DNA from: Burkholderiales bacterium
Lineage (GTDB): Bacteria; Pseudomonadota; Gammaproteobacteria; Burkholderiales; SG8-39
Reading direction: 5' to 3'
Length of the DNA stretch: 6,308 nt
NCBI GenBank assembly: GCA_020846575.1
Contig: JADLDQ010000031.1
Coordinates: 1 to 6,308, forward strand
Each line of letters begins with the position of its first letter. Within the stretch, counting starts at the first letter, position 1. Below the pieces are notes generated by a model. It was not told the DNA's origin. It made no database searches and saw nothing but the letters and a program-made list of their open reading frames with translations. Shown piece by piece: positions 1-5,004 of the stretch. The translations under genes were made by a program, and so were the position numbers.

Positions 1-1
1 C

Positions 2-268
2 GCCGTATGGCACACGGCGGTGGAGTATCACCTGTTCCACGCCCTCGGGCTGCTCATCGTCGGGCTCATCGCGCAACGCGGGCGCGCCACCCGGCTGATC
101 GAGCTGTCCGGCTGGCTCATGGTCTGCCGCGTCTTCCTTTTTTGCGGCAGCCTCTACGCGCTCGCCTGGTCCGCGCCCAGGATGCTCGGATTCCTGACTC
201 CCATCGGGGGCCTTGCGTTTATCGCCGCCTGGCTGCTGCTCGCGGCCGCAGCCTGGCGCGCCCGCTGA
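2..268 (+). CDS. DUF423 (YgdD-like) inner-membrane protein, 5' truncated by window edge
   Basis: The reading frame is open from base 2 and encodes the last 88 residues; the true start lies upstream of the window. The GTG at 20 is an internal valine codon, not the start, because the residues before it (AVWHTA) already fit the family. The family signature is clear: TAVEYHLFHALGLL near the beginning, then LFCGSLYAL and GFLTPIGGLAFIAAWLLL. Three hydrophobic segments lie at about residues 13-28, 37-59 and 65-85 of the visible part, and the protein ends in a short basic tail (WRAR). DUF423 proteins are about 120-130 residues long, so roughly 35-40 N-terminal residues are missing. They are small polytopic inner-membrane proteins of unknown biochemical role. 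The gene converges on the aminopeptidase gene at 402-1493. Family assignment is confident; function is unknown. Confidence 0.88.
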   Translation, partial: AVWHTAVEYHLFHALGLLIVGLIAQRGRATRLIELSGWLMVCRVFLFCGSLYALAWSAPRMLGFLTPIGGLAFIAAWLLLAAAAWRAR

Positions 269-322
269 CGCCTGCGCAGTACGGCAGACCGGCGGCCGCG
301 GCCGCTGGGCCCGGGACACGGC

Positions 323-337
323 CCGGCTGCAAGCCGG
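323..337. other. Small perfect hairpin in convergent gap
   Basis: CCGGCT (323-328), a three-base loop GCA and AGCCGG (332-337) form a perfect 6-bp stem. It lies 55 bases past the DUF423 stop. No run of T follows, so it would be an atypical intrinsic terminator. It may contribute to 3'-end protection or be a chance product of high GC. Confidence 0.4.
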
Positions 338-359
338 TCCCCGCGGCGCCTGCAACCGA

Positions 360-382
360 GTCCCTGGGGCGAACCCTGGGAC
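360..382. terminator. Candidate bidirectional terminator hairpin
   Basis: GTCCC-T-GGG (360-368) pairs with CCC-T-GGGAC (374-382) across the loop GCGAA. This gives eight GC-rich pairs (one A-T-type pair among them) interrupted by a single T-T mismatch. It sits 20 bases past the aminopeptidase stop (402-404, minus strand) and 92 bases past the DUF423 stop. The structure is nearly symmetric, so it folds in RNA from either strand. There is no T-tract, so termination is inferred from position and structure only. Confidence 0.4.
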
Positions 383-401
383 CGCGTCGCGAACCGGACC
401 G

Positions 402-1493
402 TCACGGCCGGGTCAAGGACGCGGCTCGCCCGCGTTGCTCGAGTCTGCTTTGCACCGATGCGACCGGCGGCGCGCCCATGCGCGCGCCGCGCACTTGCGG
501 GGAAGCGCGGGCCAGTGCCTTCACCTCGGCGTAGAAGGCGCGCATGTCCCCGCGATGCCGCGCGATCATCGCGGTGAACACGGGCTCGAGCGCGGTGTAG
601 GTGGACATCGAAGCGAGCAGTGCGTTGTTGATCCCGCCCTCCAGGATACGGTCGTAACCCGCGAAACCGCCCCAGCTCGCCTTGAGCGCGGCGTACTCGC
701 CGCGCATTTCACCGAACAGCCTGAGCTTGCCTTCCGGGCGCGCGGGGTCGCCGGCAGAGTTCGCGTAGAAAGCGGCCGCGCGCTCGCGCCAGCGGCTCAT
801 CAGATCGACGAATTCACGCTGCCGCAACCGTGCCTGCCGCCATGCTTCGCGCTGCGCCGGGGATCCTGCCTGCGCCAGCCAGCGCTGCACGCCCTCGCGC
901 TCGACAGCAACGGCGAACGATTCGTTGAACGTCGCGTCCGACTGGACGTAGGCGACCTGGTGCGCGAGTTCGTGGAAGACGACACGCGCCACCTCCGGCT
1001 CGGGAAATCCGAGGAAGGTGCTGAGTACCGGATCGCCGAACCAGCCGAGCGTCGAGTAGGCCGGAACGCCAGCGACGTGGACGTCCAGGCCCCGCTCCCG
1101 GAGCCGTCGCGCCTCGCCGAGCGCGTCCGCGTGCCGGTAGTAGCCGCGGTAGGGCACGCAGCCCACCATCCAGAAGCAGGAGACTTCCGCTTCGACGGAG
1201 AAGGCCGCCGCGGCGAAAACGTTCCAGACCACGTAGGGCCGGTCCAGCTCGGCATAGGCCCGGAAGCTGCCGTTGTCCGGCAGCGCGAGCTCGCGCGTCG
1301 CGAACTCGCGGATTCGCCGCACCGACTCCAGCTTCGCGCGCAGGGCGGGCGGCGCCGCCGGGTCCGCCAGCAACTCGCCGATCGGGCGTTCGCGGCTCAT
1401 CACCGCGAGATGACCCTGCACCGCCTGGATGACGTAGCAGCCGCCCAGCAGCGCCGCAAGCGGGACGAGGCAGAGCCGGCGAAGGACGCTCAT
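402..1493 (-). CDS. Predicted lipoprotein aminopeptidase (COG4324 / PF10023-like zinc peptidase)
   Basis: The product is 363 residues. The frame is open a further 85 codons upstream, but the ATG at 1493 is chosen for two reasons: it begins a lipoprotein signal (LRRLCLVPLAALLGGC, lipidated Cys19) and it overlaps the TGA of the preceding hydrolase gene as ATGA. The metal site HELAH lies at residues 174-178, followed by NESFA with Glu191 as the likely third zinc ligand, as in gluzincin peptidases. The block VGCVPYRGYYR (about 110-120) and the segment AYSTLGWFGDPVLSTFLGFPE (about 145-165, in two parts) match what I recall of the putative aminopeptidase family. The enzyme should be anchored in the envelope facing the periplasm; residue +2 after the Cys is Tyr, not Asp, which favours the outer membrane. 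The substrate is unknown, and aminopeptidase activity is a family prediction. It is the last gene of the minus-strand unit. Confidence 0.88.
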   Translation of the reverse strand: MSVLRRLCLVPLAALLGGCYVIQAVQGHLAVMSRERPIGELLADPAAPPALRAKLESVRRIREFATRELALPDNGSFRAYAELDRPYVVWNVFAAAAFSVEAEVSCFWMVGCVPYRGYYRHADALGEARRLRERGLDVHVAGVPAYSTLGWFGDPVLSTFLGFPEPEVARVVFHELAHQVAYVQSDATFNESFAVAVEREGVQRWLAQAGSPAQREAWRQARLRQREFVDLMSRWRERAAAFYANSAGDPARPEGKLRLFGEMRGEYAALKASWGGFAGYDRILEGGINNALLASMSTYTALEPVFTAMIARHRGDMRAFYAEVKALARASPQVRGARMGAPPVASVQSRLEQRGRAASLTRP

Positions 1494-2125
1494 CGCTCGA
1501 AGCGTCCCCGCGCCAGAAAGGCCGCCGCCTGGCGCGCAACCTCGCTGGACAGCAGCATTCCCGTATGGCTCACCGGCAGCACGCAATGGTCGCGCAACGC
1601 GGGCAGACGGGTCTCCTCCACGGTGACCACGCCGTCGTTGGGCGATGGCAGCGAGAGAAACAGGGCACCCAGGCCGAACGGCGCATCCCCTGCGATCGCG
1701 CCTATCTCCAGCCCGGGGTCGATGGCCCCCGGCGCTGCGGCGCGCCACAGTCCCAGGCTCTCACCGAGCAGCATCCGTCCCCAGGTGTGGCGCTCGAGAT
1801 CGCGCGCCGCCTGGCAACCCGTCGCGGGAGTCGCCAGCAGCAGCGCGCGGGCGAGGCGCGGGTCCGCGCCCGCGCCCAGGTAGTCGAGCACGAGGACCCC
1901 GCCCATGCTGTGCCCGAGGAGGTGCACGCGGCGTCCCGGCGCGGCGCTCACCTCCCTGGCGAGCGCCTCCAGGTGTGCCTGGGGCGCTTGGGTCATCGAA
2001 TGATAGGAGAGCACACGGGTTTCGAAACCCGCCTCGCGCAGGGCGTGCGCGAGCCAGGCCATCGTCCACCCTCCCATCCACAGCCCGTGCAGCAGGATCA
2101 GGGTGTCGCGCGGCTGGTCCCGCAT
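1490..2125 (-). CDS. Alpha/beta-fold hydrolase (GHSMGG type)
   Basis: The product is 211 residues and complete. It has a classical alpha/beta-hydrolase layout: LILLHGLWMGGW at about residues 9-20 (first strand and oxyanion region), the nucleophile elbow GHSMGG with Ser73, an acidic residue in SPNDGVV (Asp164), and the catalytic His187 in VSHTGM. No signal peptide or membrane segment is seen, so it is probably cytoplasmic. The small cap region suggests an esterase or lipase-like enzyme, but the substrate cannot be read from the sequence. The ATG is preceded by a purine-rich GGGAAG about six bases upstream. Its TGA overlaps the ATG of the aminopeptidase gene, so the two are almost certainly translated together. 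A 134-base gap with strong hairpins separates it from the upstream SIMPL gene, so it may have partly separate expression. Confidence 0.9.
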   Translation of the reverse strand: MRDQPRDTLILLHGLWMGGWTMAWLAHALREAGFETRVLSYHSMTQAPQAHLEALAREVSAAPGRRVHLLGHSMGGVLVLDYLGAGADPRLARALLLATPATGCQAARDLERHTWGRMLLGESLGLWRAAAPGAIDPGLEIGAIAGDAPFGLGALFLSLPSPNDGVVTVEETRLPALRDHCVLPVSHTGMLLSSEVARQAAAFLARGRFER

Positions 2126-2130
2126 GAAAA

Positions 2131-2136
2131 CTTCCC
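2131..2136 (-). promoter_or_regulatory. Ribosome binding site of the hydrolase gene
   Basis: GGGAAG on the minus strand lies five bases before the ATG at 2125. It supports this start and shows the gene can be translated independently of the SIMPL gene upstream. Confidence 0.55.
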
Positions 2137-2190
2137 GTTGCAGGTCGGACTCGAGGACCGGCCGGCGCCGCCCTCAGCGGCCCGGACGCA

Positions 2191-2207
2191 GGCGCGCGAC
2201 GCGCGCC
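2191..2207 (-). other. Perfect GC hairpin, 7-bp stem
   Basis: GGCGCGC, loop GAC, GCGCGCC. This is the middle of the three stems between the SIMPL and hydrolase genes. Its layout (7 GC pairs, three-base loop) is almost the same as the hairpin at 5005-5021 after the yqj-like operon. Confidence 0.4.
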
Positions 2208-2224
2208 CTCGACGTTGCTGCAGA

Positions 2225-2243
2225 CCGGCCGGCGGACGGCCGG
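2225..2243 (-). terminator. Candidate terminator/attenuator hairpin after the SIMPL gene
   Basis: A perfect 7-bp all-GC stem with a five-base loop begins 17 bases after the SIMPL stop codon (2260-2262, minus strand). No U-rich tail follows in the minus-strand transcript, so a classical intrinsic terminator is not met. It could act as a pause or 3'-end stabilising structure. Confidence 0.3.
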
Positions 2244-2259
2244 AGCATCGCCGCCGTGC

Positions 2260-2997
2260 TCATTCGATTTCCACGCTGCCCGAGGCGGTAAGGGTCACGA
2301 GGGTGGTTCCGCCTTCGACCTGAAGTGGCGTGACCGCCTCGGCCAGCGCGCGCGAAGCGGCGAAAGCCGGCTGCGGCGCGACCAACCGCCCCGTCCCCAG
2401 GCTGAGCCGCCTGATCTTGTAGGCGCGCCCGCCGAGGGCGGCGCGTGCGGTATCGGCGCGCTCGCGGAACGCGGCGACAGCCTCGGCGATGAGCTCCTTC
2501 TCGATACGCCGTCGCGTTTCCGGTGCTACCGCGAACGCGAGCGAGGCGAGCTGCAAACGCGACTGCAGTTTCGCGATCAGCGCCGATGCGGCCAGGAAAT
2601 CGCCGCTTTCCAGGCGGACATCCGCGCGGCCGCGCCAGCCCGTGATGCGCTGGGACCGGTCGTAGACCGGAAAGGTCTGGTAACCGCCGGAGCGCGCCCT
2701 GACCGACTTCACGTTTCGGGCTTCGTCCAGCGCCTCGTTGATGGCGCGGTTGAGTTCACCCGCCAGCTTCGCCGCATCCGGGTTGTTCAGCTCTGCACGC
2801 AGGGTGGCATTCATCAGGTCGTTGGCCACTTCGCGCTGGACCTCGACCTGAAGATCGACGGTGTTGTAGGGCGGCAGGGCGATCGGCGGCGTCTGGCTCG
2901 CGGCGCTCCAGGACCACGCGGCCAGGCACAGGCATACGACGCGCAGGACCAGCCGCCGCGGCGCAGGGCTGGCAACAGGGCGGTTCGGCTGGATCAC
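2260..2997 (-). CDS. SIMPL domain (DUF541) periplasmic protein
   Basis: The product is 245 residues from a GTG start at 2997. This start is preferred over an ATG at 3111 because the longer form would lie over the upstream gene. The GTG has GGAA five bases upstream and sits 13 bases after the upstream stop. The N-terminus carries a basic stretch (PRRLVLR), a hydrophobic core (about 16-31) and a cleavage site near SAAS/Q (33-35). The mature part follows the SIMPL pattern: VDLQVEVQREVAND, an alpha-helical segment rich in Ala/Glu, YQTFPVYDRSQRITGWRG at about 106-123, RADVRLESGDF, then EKELIAEAVAAFRERADTAR and a closing strand LVTLTASGSVEIE at the very C-terminus. SIMPL/DUF541 proteins are exported proteins of poorly known function; some bacterial members (BP26 of Brucella) form multimeric channel-like rings. 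It is probably co-transcribed with the coiled-coil gene before it. Confidence 0.87.
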   Translation of the reverse strand: MIQPNRPVASPAPRRLVLRVVCLCLAAWSWSAASQTPPIALPPYNTVDLQVEVQREVANDLMNATLRAELNNPDAAKLAGELNRAINEALDEARNVKSVRARSGGYQTFPVYDRSQRITGWRGRADVRLESGDFLAASALIAKLQSRLQLASLAFAVAPETRRRIEKELIAEAVAAFRERADTARAALGGRAYKIRRLSLGTGRLVAPQPAFAASRALAEAVTPLQVEGGTTLVTLTASGSVEIE

Positions 2998-3002
2998 CGC
3001 AG

Positions 3003-3006
3003 TTCC
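3003..3006 (-). promoter_or_regulatory. Ribosome binding site deciding the SIMPL GTG start
   Basis: GGAA on the minus strand ends five bases before the GTG at 2997 and follows immediately after the stop of the coiled-coil gene (3011-3013). This is the main reason for preferring the GTG start. Confidence 0.45.
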
Positions 3007-3010
3007 GGGC

Positions 3011-3376
3011 TCAGGGTGTGCGCGGCAAACGGCTGCGGCGCACCCGCTCCAGCTCGCCGGCTTCGCGCTCGAACGCCGCCTGCGCGCGCGTGACCCGCTG
3101 GTTCGCGCCATTCAGGTCCCGCTCAGTGGTTTCGCGCCGCCGGATCGCCGCATCGAGTTGCCGGCGCGCCTCGTCCTGCGCAGTCTGCGCGGTCTCGTGC
3201 GCGCGCTGCGCCTCGGCCGCCTCGCGCCTTGCGCCCTCCAGCTGCCGGCGCAACTCTGCCAGGCGCTGCTGACTCGCCTGGAGCGGATCGGCCCGAAGCG
3301 CGTGCTCTTCCACGGGAGCCTGCCCCCATGCCATTCGGGTCGAGACAGCCGCCGCCAGGAGTAATACGCGCCACAC
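3011..3376 (-). CDS. Small exported coiled-coil protein, unknown function
   Basis: The product is 121 residues from a GTG start at 3376, with a weak GGAT-type ribosome site about eight bases upstream. The first 19 residues form a signal peptide: MWRVLLLAAA core, cleavage probable after AWG or at AWGQA. From about residue 33 to 115 the sequence is almost entirely charged and Ala/Gln-rich with heptad-like spacing (QQRLAELRRQL, EAQRAHETAQ, DEARRQLDAAIRRRETTERDL, in parts), predicting a long periplasmic coiled coil. No cysteine and no known catalytic motif is seen. It is the first gene of the minus-strand unit, 13 bases ahead of the SIMPL start, so the two products may work together; that is inference from spacing. 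It resembles E. coli YqjC (DUF1090) in size, export and helical content, but lacks the cysteine-containing N-terminal motif, so I do not assign that family. Confidence 0.72.
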   Translation of the reverse strand: MWRVLLLAAAVSTRMAWGQAPVEEHALRADPLQASQQRLAELRRQLEGARREAAEAQRAHETAQTAQDEARRQLDAAIRRRETTERDLNGANQRVTRAQAAFEREAGELERVRRSRLPRTP

Positions 3377-3415
3377 CGTCGATCCGCGTCCCGTACGCTT
3401 GAAGTCCAGCGCACG

Positions 3416-3421
3416 ATTCTA
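3416..3421 (-). promoter_or_regulatory. Candidate -10 element for the minus-strand unit
   Basis: The minus strand reads TAGAAT here, 39 bases before the GTG at 3376. No good -35 hexamer is found 16-18 bases upstream, so this is only a position-supported guess. Confidence 0.25.
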
Positions 3422-3590
3422 CTCCCCGCGCCGCTGGCGTCCGTTCGCGCAGCTTTCGATCCATCGCCGGGCAGGCGGTTGTGTCGCTCGCTTCCTGCTC
3501 CCGGAACGCAAGTGCGCGCTGGACTGCCGAGTGACGCAGGGCCCGCCCGGGGGGAGTTCAGCATCTCTACAAGTTGATTTTGCAGTGCGC

Positions 3591-3596
3591 TATAGG
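3591..3596 (+). promoter_or_regulatory. Candidate -10 element for the yqj-like operon
   Basis: TATAGG preceded by C (GCTATAGG) lies in the only AT-richer patch of the region, 62 bases before the ATG at 3659. TTGATT at 3574-3579 looks like a -35 but is only 11 bases away, too close for a standard promoter. A C just before the -10 with a weak -35 is typical of stationary-phase sigma-S promoters, and the enterobacterial relatives elaB, yqjD and ygaM are sigma-S controlled; here this remains an inference. Confidence 0.3.
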
Positions 3597-3649
3597 TAGC
3601 CTTCAGTTTGAACCCGTCGCCTGCGGCCCCAATCGTTCGAACCGAATAC

Positions 3650-3653
3650 GAGG
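3650..3653 (+). promoter_or_regulatory. Shine-Dalgarno site of the DUF883 gene
   Basis: GAGG lies five bases before ATG 3659. It is the best ribosome site in the window and selects this ATG over an in-frame upstream ATG at 3608, which has no such site and would add 17 residues that do not fit the family. Confidence 0.7.
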
Positions 3654-3658
3654 TCAAC

Positions 3659-3967
3659 ATGAATAGCGTCGAAGTCAACCGTGAAAAGCTCGTCGCGGAC
3701 ATGAGAGTCGTCATCAGCGACGCGGAGGAACTGCTGCGCGCGACCGCCGGCCAGGCCGGGGAGAAGATCTCTGCGGCGCGCGCCAGGATCCAGGACAGCA
3801 TCGAGGTGGCCAAGGGCAAGCTCGCTGAAGTCGGCGAGCTGGGCGTGCAGAGAGCGAAGGCCTCCGCGCGCGCCACCGACGAATACGTCCATGAGCATCC
3901 CTGGCAGTCGGTCGGGATCGCCGCGCTCGCCGGCCTGGTCGTCGGTATCCTTATCGGCCGGCGCTGA
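3659..3967 (+). CDS. DUF883 family protein, YqjD/ElaB-like, C-tail anchored in inner membrane
   Basis: The product is 102 residues. Residues 1-75 are amphipathic helix (EKLVADMRVVISDAEELLRA, then KISAARARIQDSIEVAKGKL), followed by the family hallmark DEYVHEHPWQSVGIAALAG and a single C-terminal membrane segment (about 84-100) ending in GRR. Length and layout match YqjD, ElaB and YgaM, which are about 100 residues. In E. coli these are tail-anchored inner-membrane proteins reported to bind ribosomes and to be made in stationary phase or under stress. It is the first gene of a four-gene operon; the next ATG is 14 bases after its stop. The start is set by the GAGG site at 3650. Which of the three paralogues it corresponds to cannot be settled, but the following yqjE- and yqjK-like genes make a YqjD-type role most likely. 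Confidence 0.9.
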   Translation: MNSVEVNREKLVADMRVVISDAEELLRATAGQAGEKISAARARIQDSIEVAKGKLAEVGELGVQRAKASARATDEYVHEHPWQSVGIAALAGLVVGILIGRR

Positions 3968-3981
3968 TCCCGGCCCTGTCG

Positions 3982-4389
3982 ATGCCAGAAGCCGCAAACG
4001 GGACCGGGTCCCGCGCCGGCGGCGTGCTCGATTCGCTCAAGGCGGCGGCGCGGAATCTCGTCGCGCTGGGCAGGACCCGGCTCGAACTGCTCGCGAACGA
4101 GCTGCAGGAGCAGCGCGAGTTCCTGCTGCGCGAACTGGTCCTTGCCCTGCTGGCGCTTTTCTGTCTGGGCATGGGGCTTGCCTGCATCGCGGGGTTCCTG
4201 GTGCTGCTCTCCTGGTATCTCTGGCAGGATCTGCGCGCGACGCTGGTCGTCGCGGGAGCGGTGGCCGCGCTTTTCCTCGTCGCGGCGCTGGTGCTGTCCG
4301 GACTGGCTCGCTCAACCGAGCGACGCCGCCCGCGTGCGTTCGCCGCCACGCTCGCCGAGCTTTCCAAGGACCGCGATTCCCTGCAGTGA
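3982..4389 (+). CDS. YqjE-like phage-holin-family (Holin-X type) inner-membrane protein
   Basis: The product is 135 residues and complete. An N-terminal soluble part (1-50) carries the family motif GRTRLELLANELQEQREFL, followed by two membrane spans at about 52-80 and 86-108 and a charged C-terminal tail. This is the organisation of YqjE and of the putative holin superfamily III (PF07332-like). Despite the name, members in yqj operons are not linked to phage lysis; they are small membrane proteins of unknown function. No good Shine-Dalgarno sequence precedes the ATG, so translation is probably coupled to the DUF883 gene 14 bases upstream. Its TGA overlaps the GTG start of the next gene (GTGA), another sign of coupled translation. 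No phage genes lie nearby, which argues against a true holin. Confidence 0.85.
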   Translation: MPEAANGTGSRAGGVLDSLKAAARNLVALGRTRLELLANELQEQREFLLRELVLALLALFCLGMGLACIAGFLVLLSWYLWQDLRATLVVAGAVAALFLVAALVLSGLARSTERRRPRAFAATLAELSKDRDSLQ

Positions 4390-4691
4390 GCAGACTGGAA
4401 GACATCAGGCAGCGCCGCTCGGAGCTTCTCGCGCGTGCGGCGGTGGAGCGCGAGCGCCTTTGGGCCCAGCTGGCCGCGTGGGAGAGGCCCGTCGCCATGC
4501 TGGACCGCGGCGTGCGCGCGGTGCGGCGGCTGCGCGCACACCCCGAATGGGCCTTCGCGGCCGCCTGCATCCTCGTGCTGCTGCGGCCCAGGGGCGCCCT
4601 CCTGTGGGCACGAAGAGGGTTCGCCGCGTGGCGCCTGTGGCGCTGGGCCTCCCTGCGGGTGCGCAACGCCGCCGGCAGCCTCCCGCGATGA
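4386..4691 (+). CDS. YqjK-like protein
   Basis: The product is 101 residues from a GTG start that overlaps the preceding stop codon (GTGA at 4386-4389). The frame is open much further upstream, but that part only shadows the two preceding genes. The N-terminal helix SRLEDIRQRRSELLARAAVE and the RAHPEWAFAAACILVLLRPR segment (about 50-69), followed by ARRGFAAWRLWRW, match what I recall of the YqjK family: short, very Arg/Leu-rich, with one weak hydrophobic stretch. A purine-rich AAGGA at 4366-4370 is too far away (15 bases) to be a good ribosome site, so re-initiation after yqjE is likely. Function is unknown; it always travels with yqjD/yqjE. Its TGA overlaps the ATG of the next gene. Confidence 0.82.
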   Translation: MSRLEDIRQRRSELLARAAVERERLWAQLAAWERPVAMLDRGVRAVRRLRAHPEWAFAAACILVLLRPRGALLWARRGFAAWRLWRWASLRVRNAAGSLPR

Positions 4692-4984
4692 GGGGCCGGA
4701 TCGCACTGCGTCGGTTCTACCAGACGATGGACCGCGAGCGAAAGCATCTCCTGCACGAGGTGATGCAGGTCCGCGGGCTCATGCCGCTGCTGATGAAGCA
4801 GCGCAACAACCAGAGGTGGACCGCCGAGGACAAGCGCGAACTGATCATGCACCTCAAGCGCCTGTCCAAGATCAGCCCCTACATCGCGGTAATCGTCATG
4901 CCCGGCGGCTTCGCCATGCTGCCGGTGATCGCGTGGTGGCTCGACCGGCGCCGGGGCAGGCGCGCGCTCACCGGCCCGCGCTGA
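4688..4984 (+). CDS. Small LETM1-like membrane protein
   Basis: The product is 98 residues, beginning at an ATG that overlaps the stop of the yqjK-like gene (ATGA). Residues 1-60 are basic and helical (RRFYQTMDRERKHLLHEVM; EDKRELIMHLKRLSK). The hydrophobic block SPYIAVIVMPGGFAMLPV (63-80), followed by IAWWLDRRRGRR, can be aligned without gaps to the core of eukaryotic LETM1: P-[FY] at the start, a second Pro eight residues after the first, and LPV at the end. LETM1 proteins act in mitochondrial K+/H+ or Ca2+/H+ exchange and ribosome binding. Only the short membrane motif is shared here, so calling it a transporter would go too far. Stand-alone bacterial proteins of this kind exist in betaproteobacteria as far as I recall, but have no known function. 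No own ribosome site is visible, so it is translationally coupled to the operon. Confidence 0.72.
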   Translation: MRGRIALRRFYQTMDRERKHLLHEVMQVRGLMPLLMKQRNNQRWTAEDKRELIMHLKRLSKISPYIAVIVMPGGFAMLPVIAWWLDRRRGRRALTGPR

Positions 4985-5004
4985 AACCGGGGCGCTCGCC
5001 CTCG

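Larger units (their letters stand above)
269..401. other. Convergent intergenic region with GC hairpins
   Basis: This 133-base gap lies between the stop of the DUF423 gene (plus strand) and the stop of the aminopeptidase gene (minus strand). It contains no credible gene. It holds a 14-base self-complementary GC stretch near 292-305 and two compact hairpins, listed separately at 323-337 and 360-382. Because both neighbours end here, a structure that acts on both strands would be expected. No T-tract is visible on either side. Confidence 0.6.
2126..2259. other. Intergenic region with three GC hairpins
   Basis: This 134-base spacer between the SIMPL stop and the hydrolase start contains three separate perfect stems. 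They are GCCGC/GCGGC with loop CCTCA (2167-2181), GGCGCGC/GCGCGCC with loop GAC (2191-2207), and CCGGCCG/CGGCCGG with loop GCGGA (2225-2243). No protein-coding frame is convincing here and no clear -10/-35 pair was found on the minus strand. Possible roles are partial termination, an mRNA processing or stability element that sets different levels for the two gene pairs, or neutral GC-rich spacer. Confidence 0.5.
3377..3658. other. Divergent promoter region
   Basis: This is 282 bases between two outward-facing units. Its frames give only short, poorly shaped peptides and I see no gene in it. It is less GC-rich close to the plus-strand operon (about 3565-3600), which fits a promoter there. It carries candidate -10 elements for both directions (listed separately) and a 10-base inverted repeat, AGTCCAGCGC at 3403-3412 and GCGCTGGACT at 3517-3526. 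Confidence 0.6.

Noticed and set aside
213..1883. A 556-codon open frame on the plus strand opposite the aminopeptidase and hydrolase genes
   Set aside because: It is antisense to two genes with clear catalytic motifs, its translation is Arg/Ala/Gly/Pro-rich without domain features, and long antisense frames are common in high-GC DNA.
3011..3376. Possible YqjC (DUF1090) homologue, since yqjC precedes yqjD in E. coli and is of the same length
   Set aside because: It is transcribed away from the yqj-like operon and lacks the cysteine-containing N-terminal motif of DUF1090; the similarity is limited to export, size and helical content.
3399..3599. A 66-codon plus-strand frame in the divergent region
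   Set aside because: No ribosome site, no hydrophobic or domain pattern, and it would end at the proposed promoter of the next operon.
3111..3876. A 254-codon minus-strand frame crossing the divergent promoter and the DUF883 gene
   Set aside because: It overlaps the well-supported DUF883 and coiled-coil genes and shows low-complexity Ser/Arg-rich composition; treated as a shadow.
3982..4389. A phage holin indicating a prophage remnant
   Set aside because: The Holin-X type name is misleading; gene order with DUF883 and YqjK-like genes shows a housekeeping yqj operon, and no phage genes are present.
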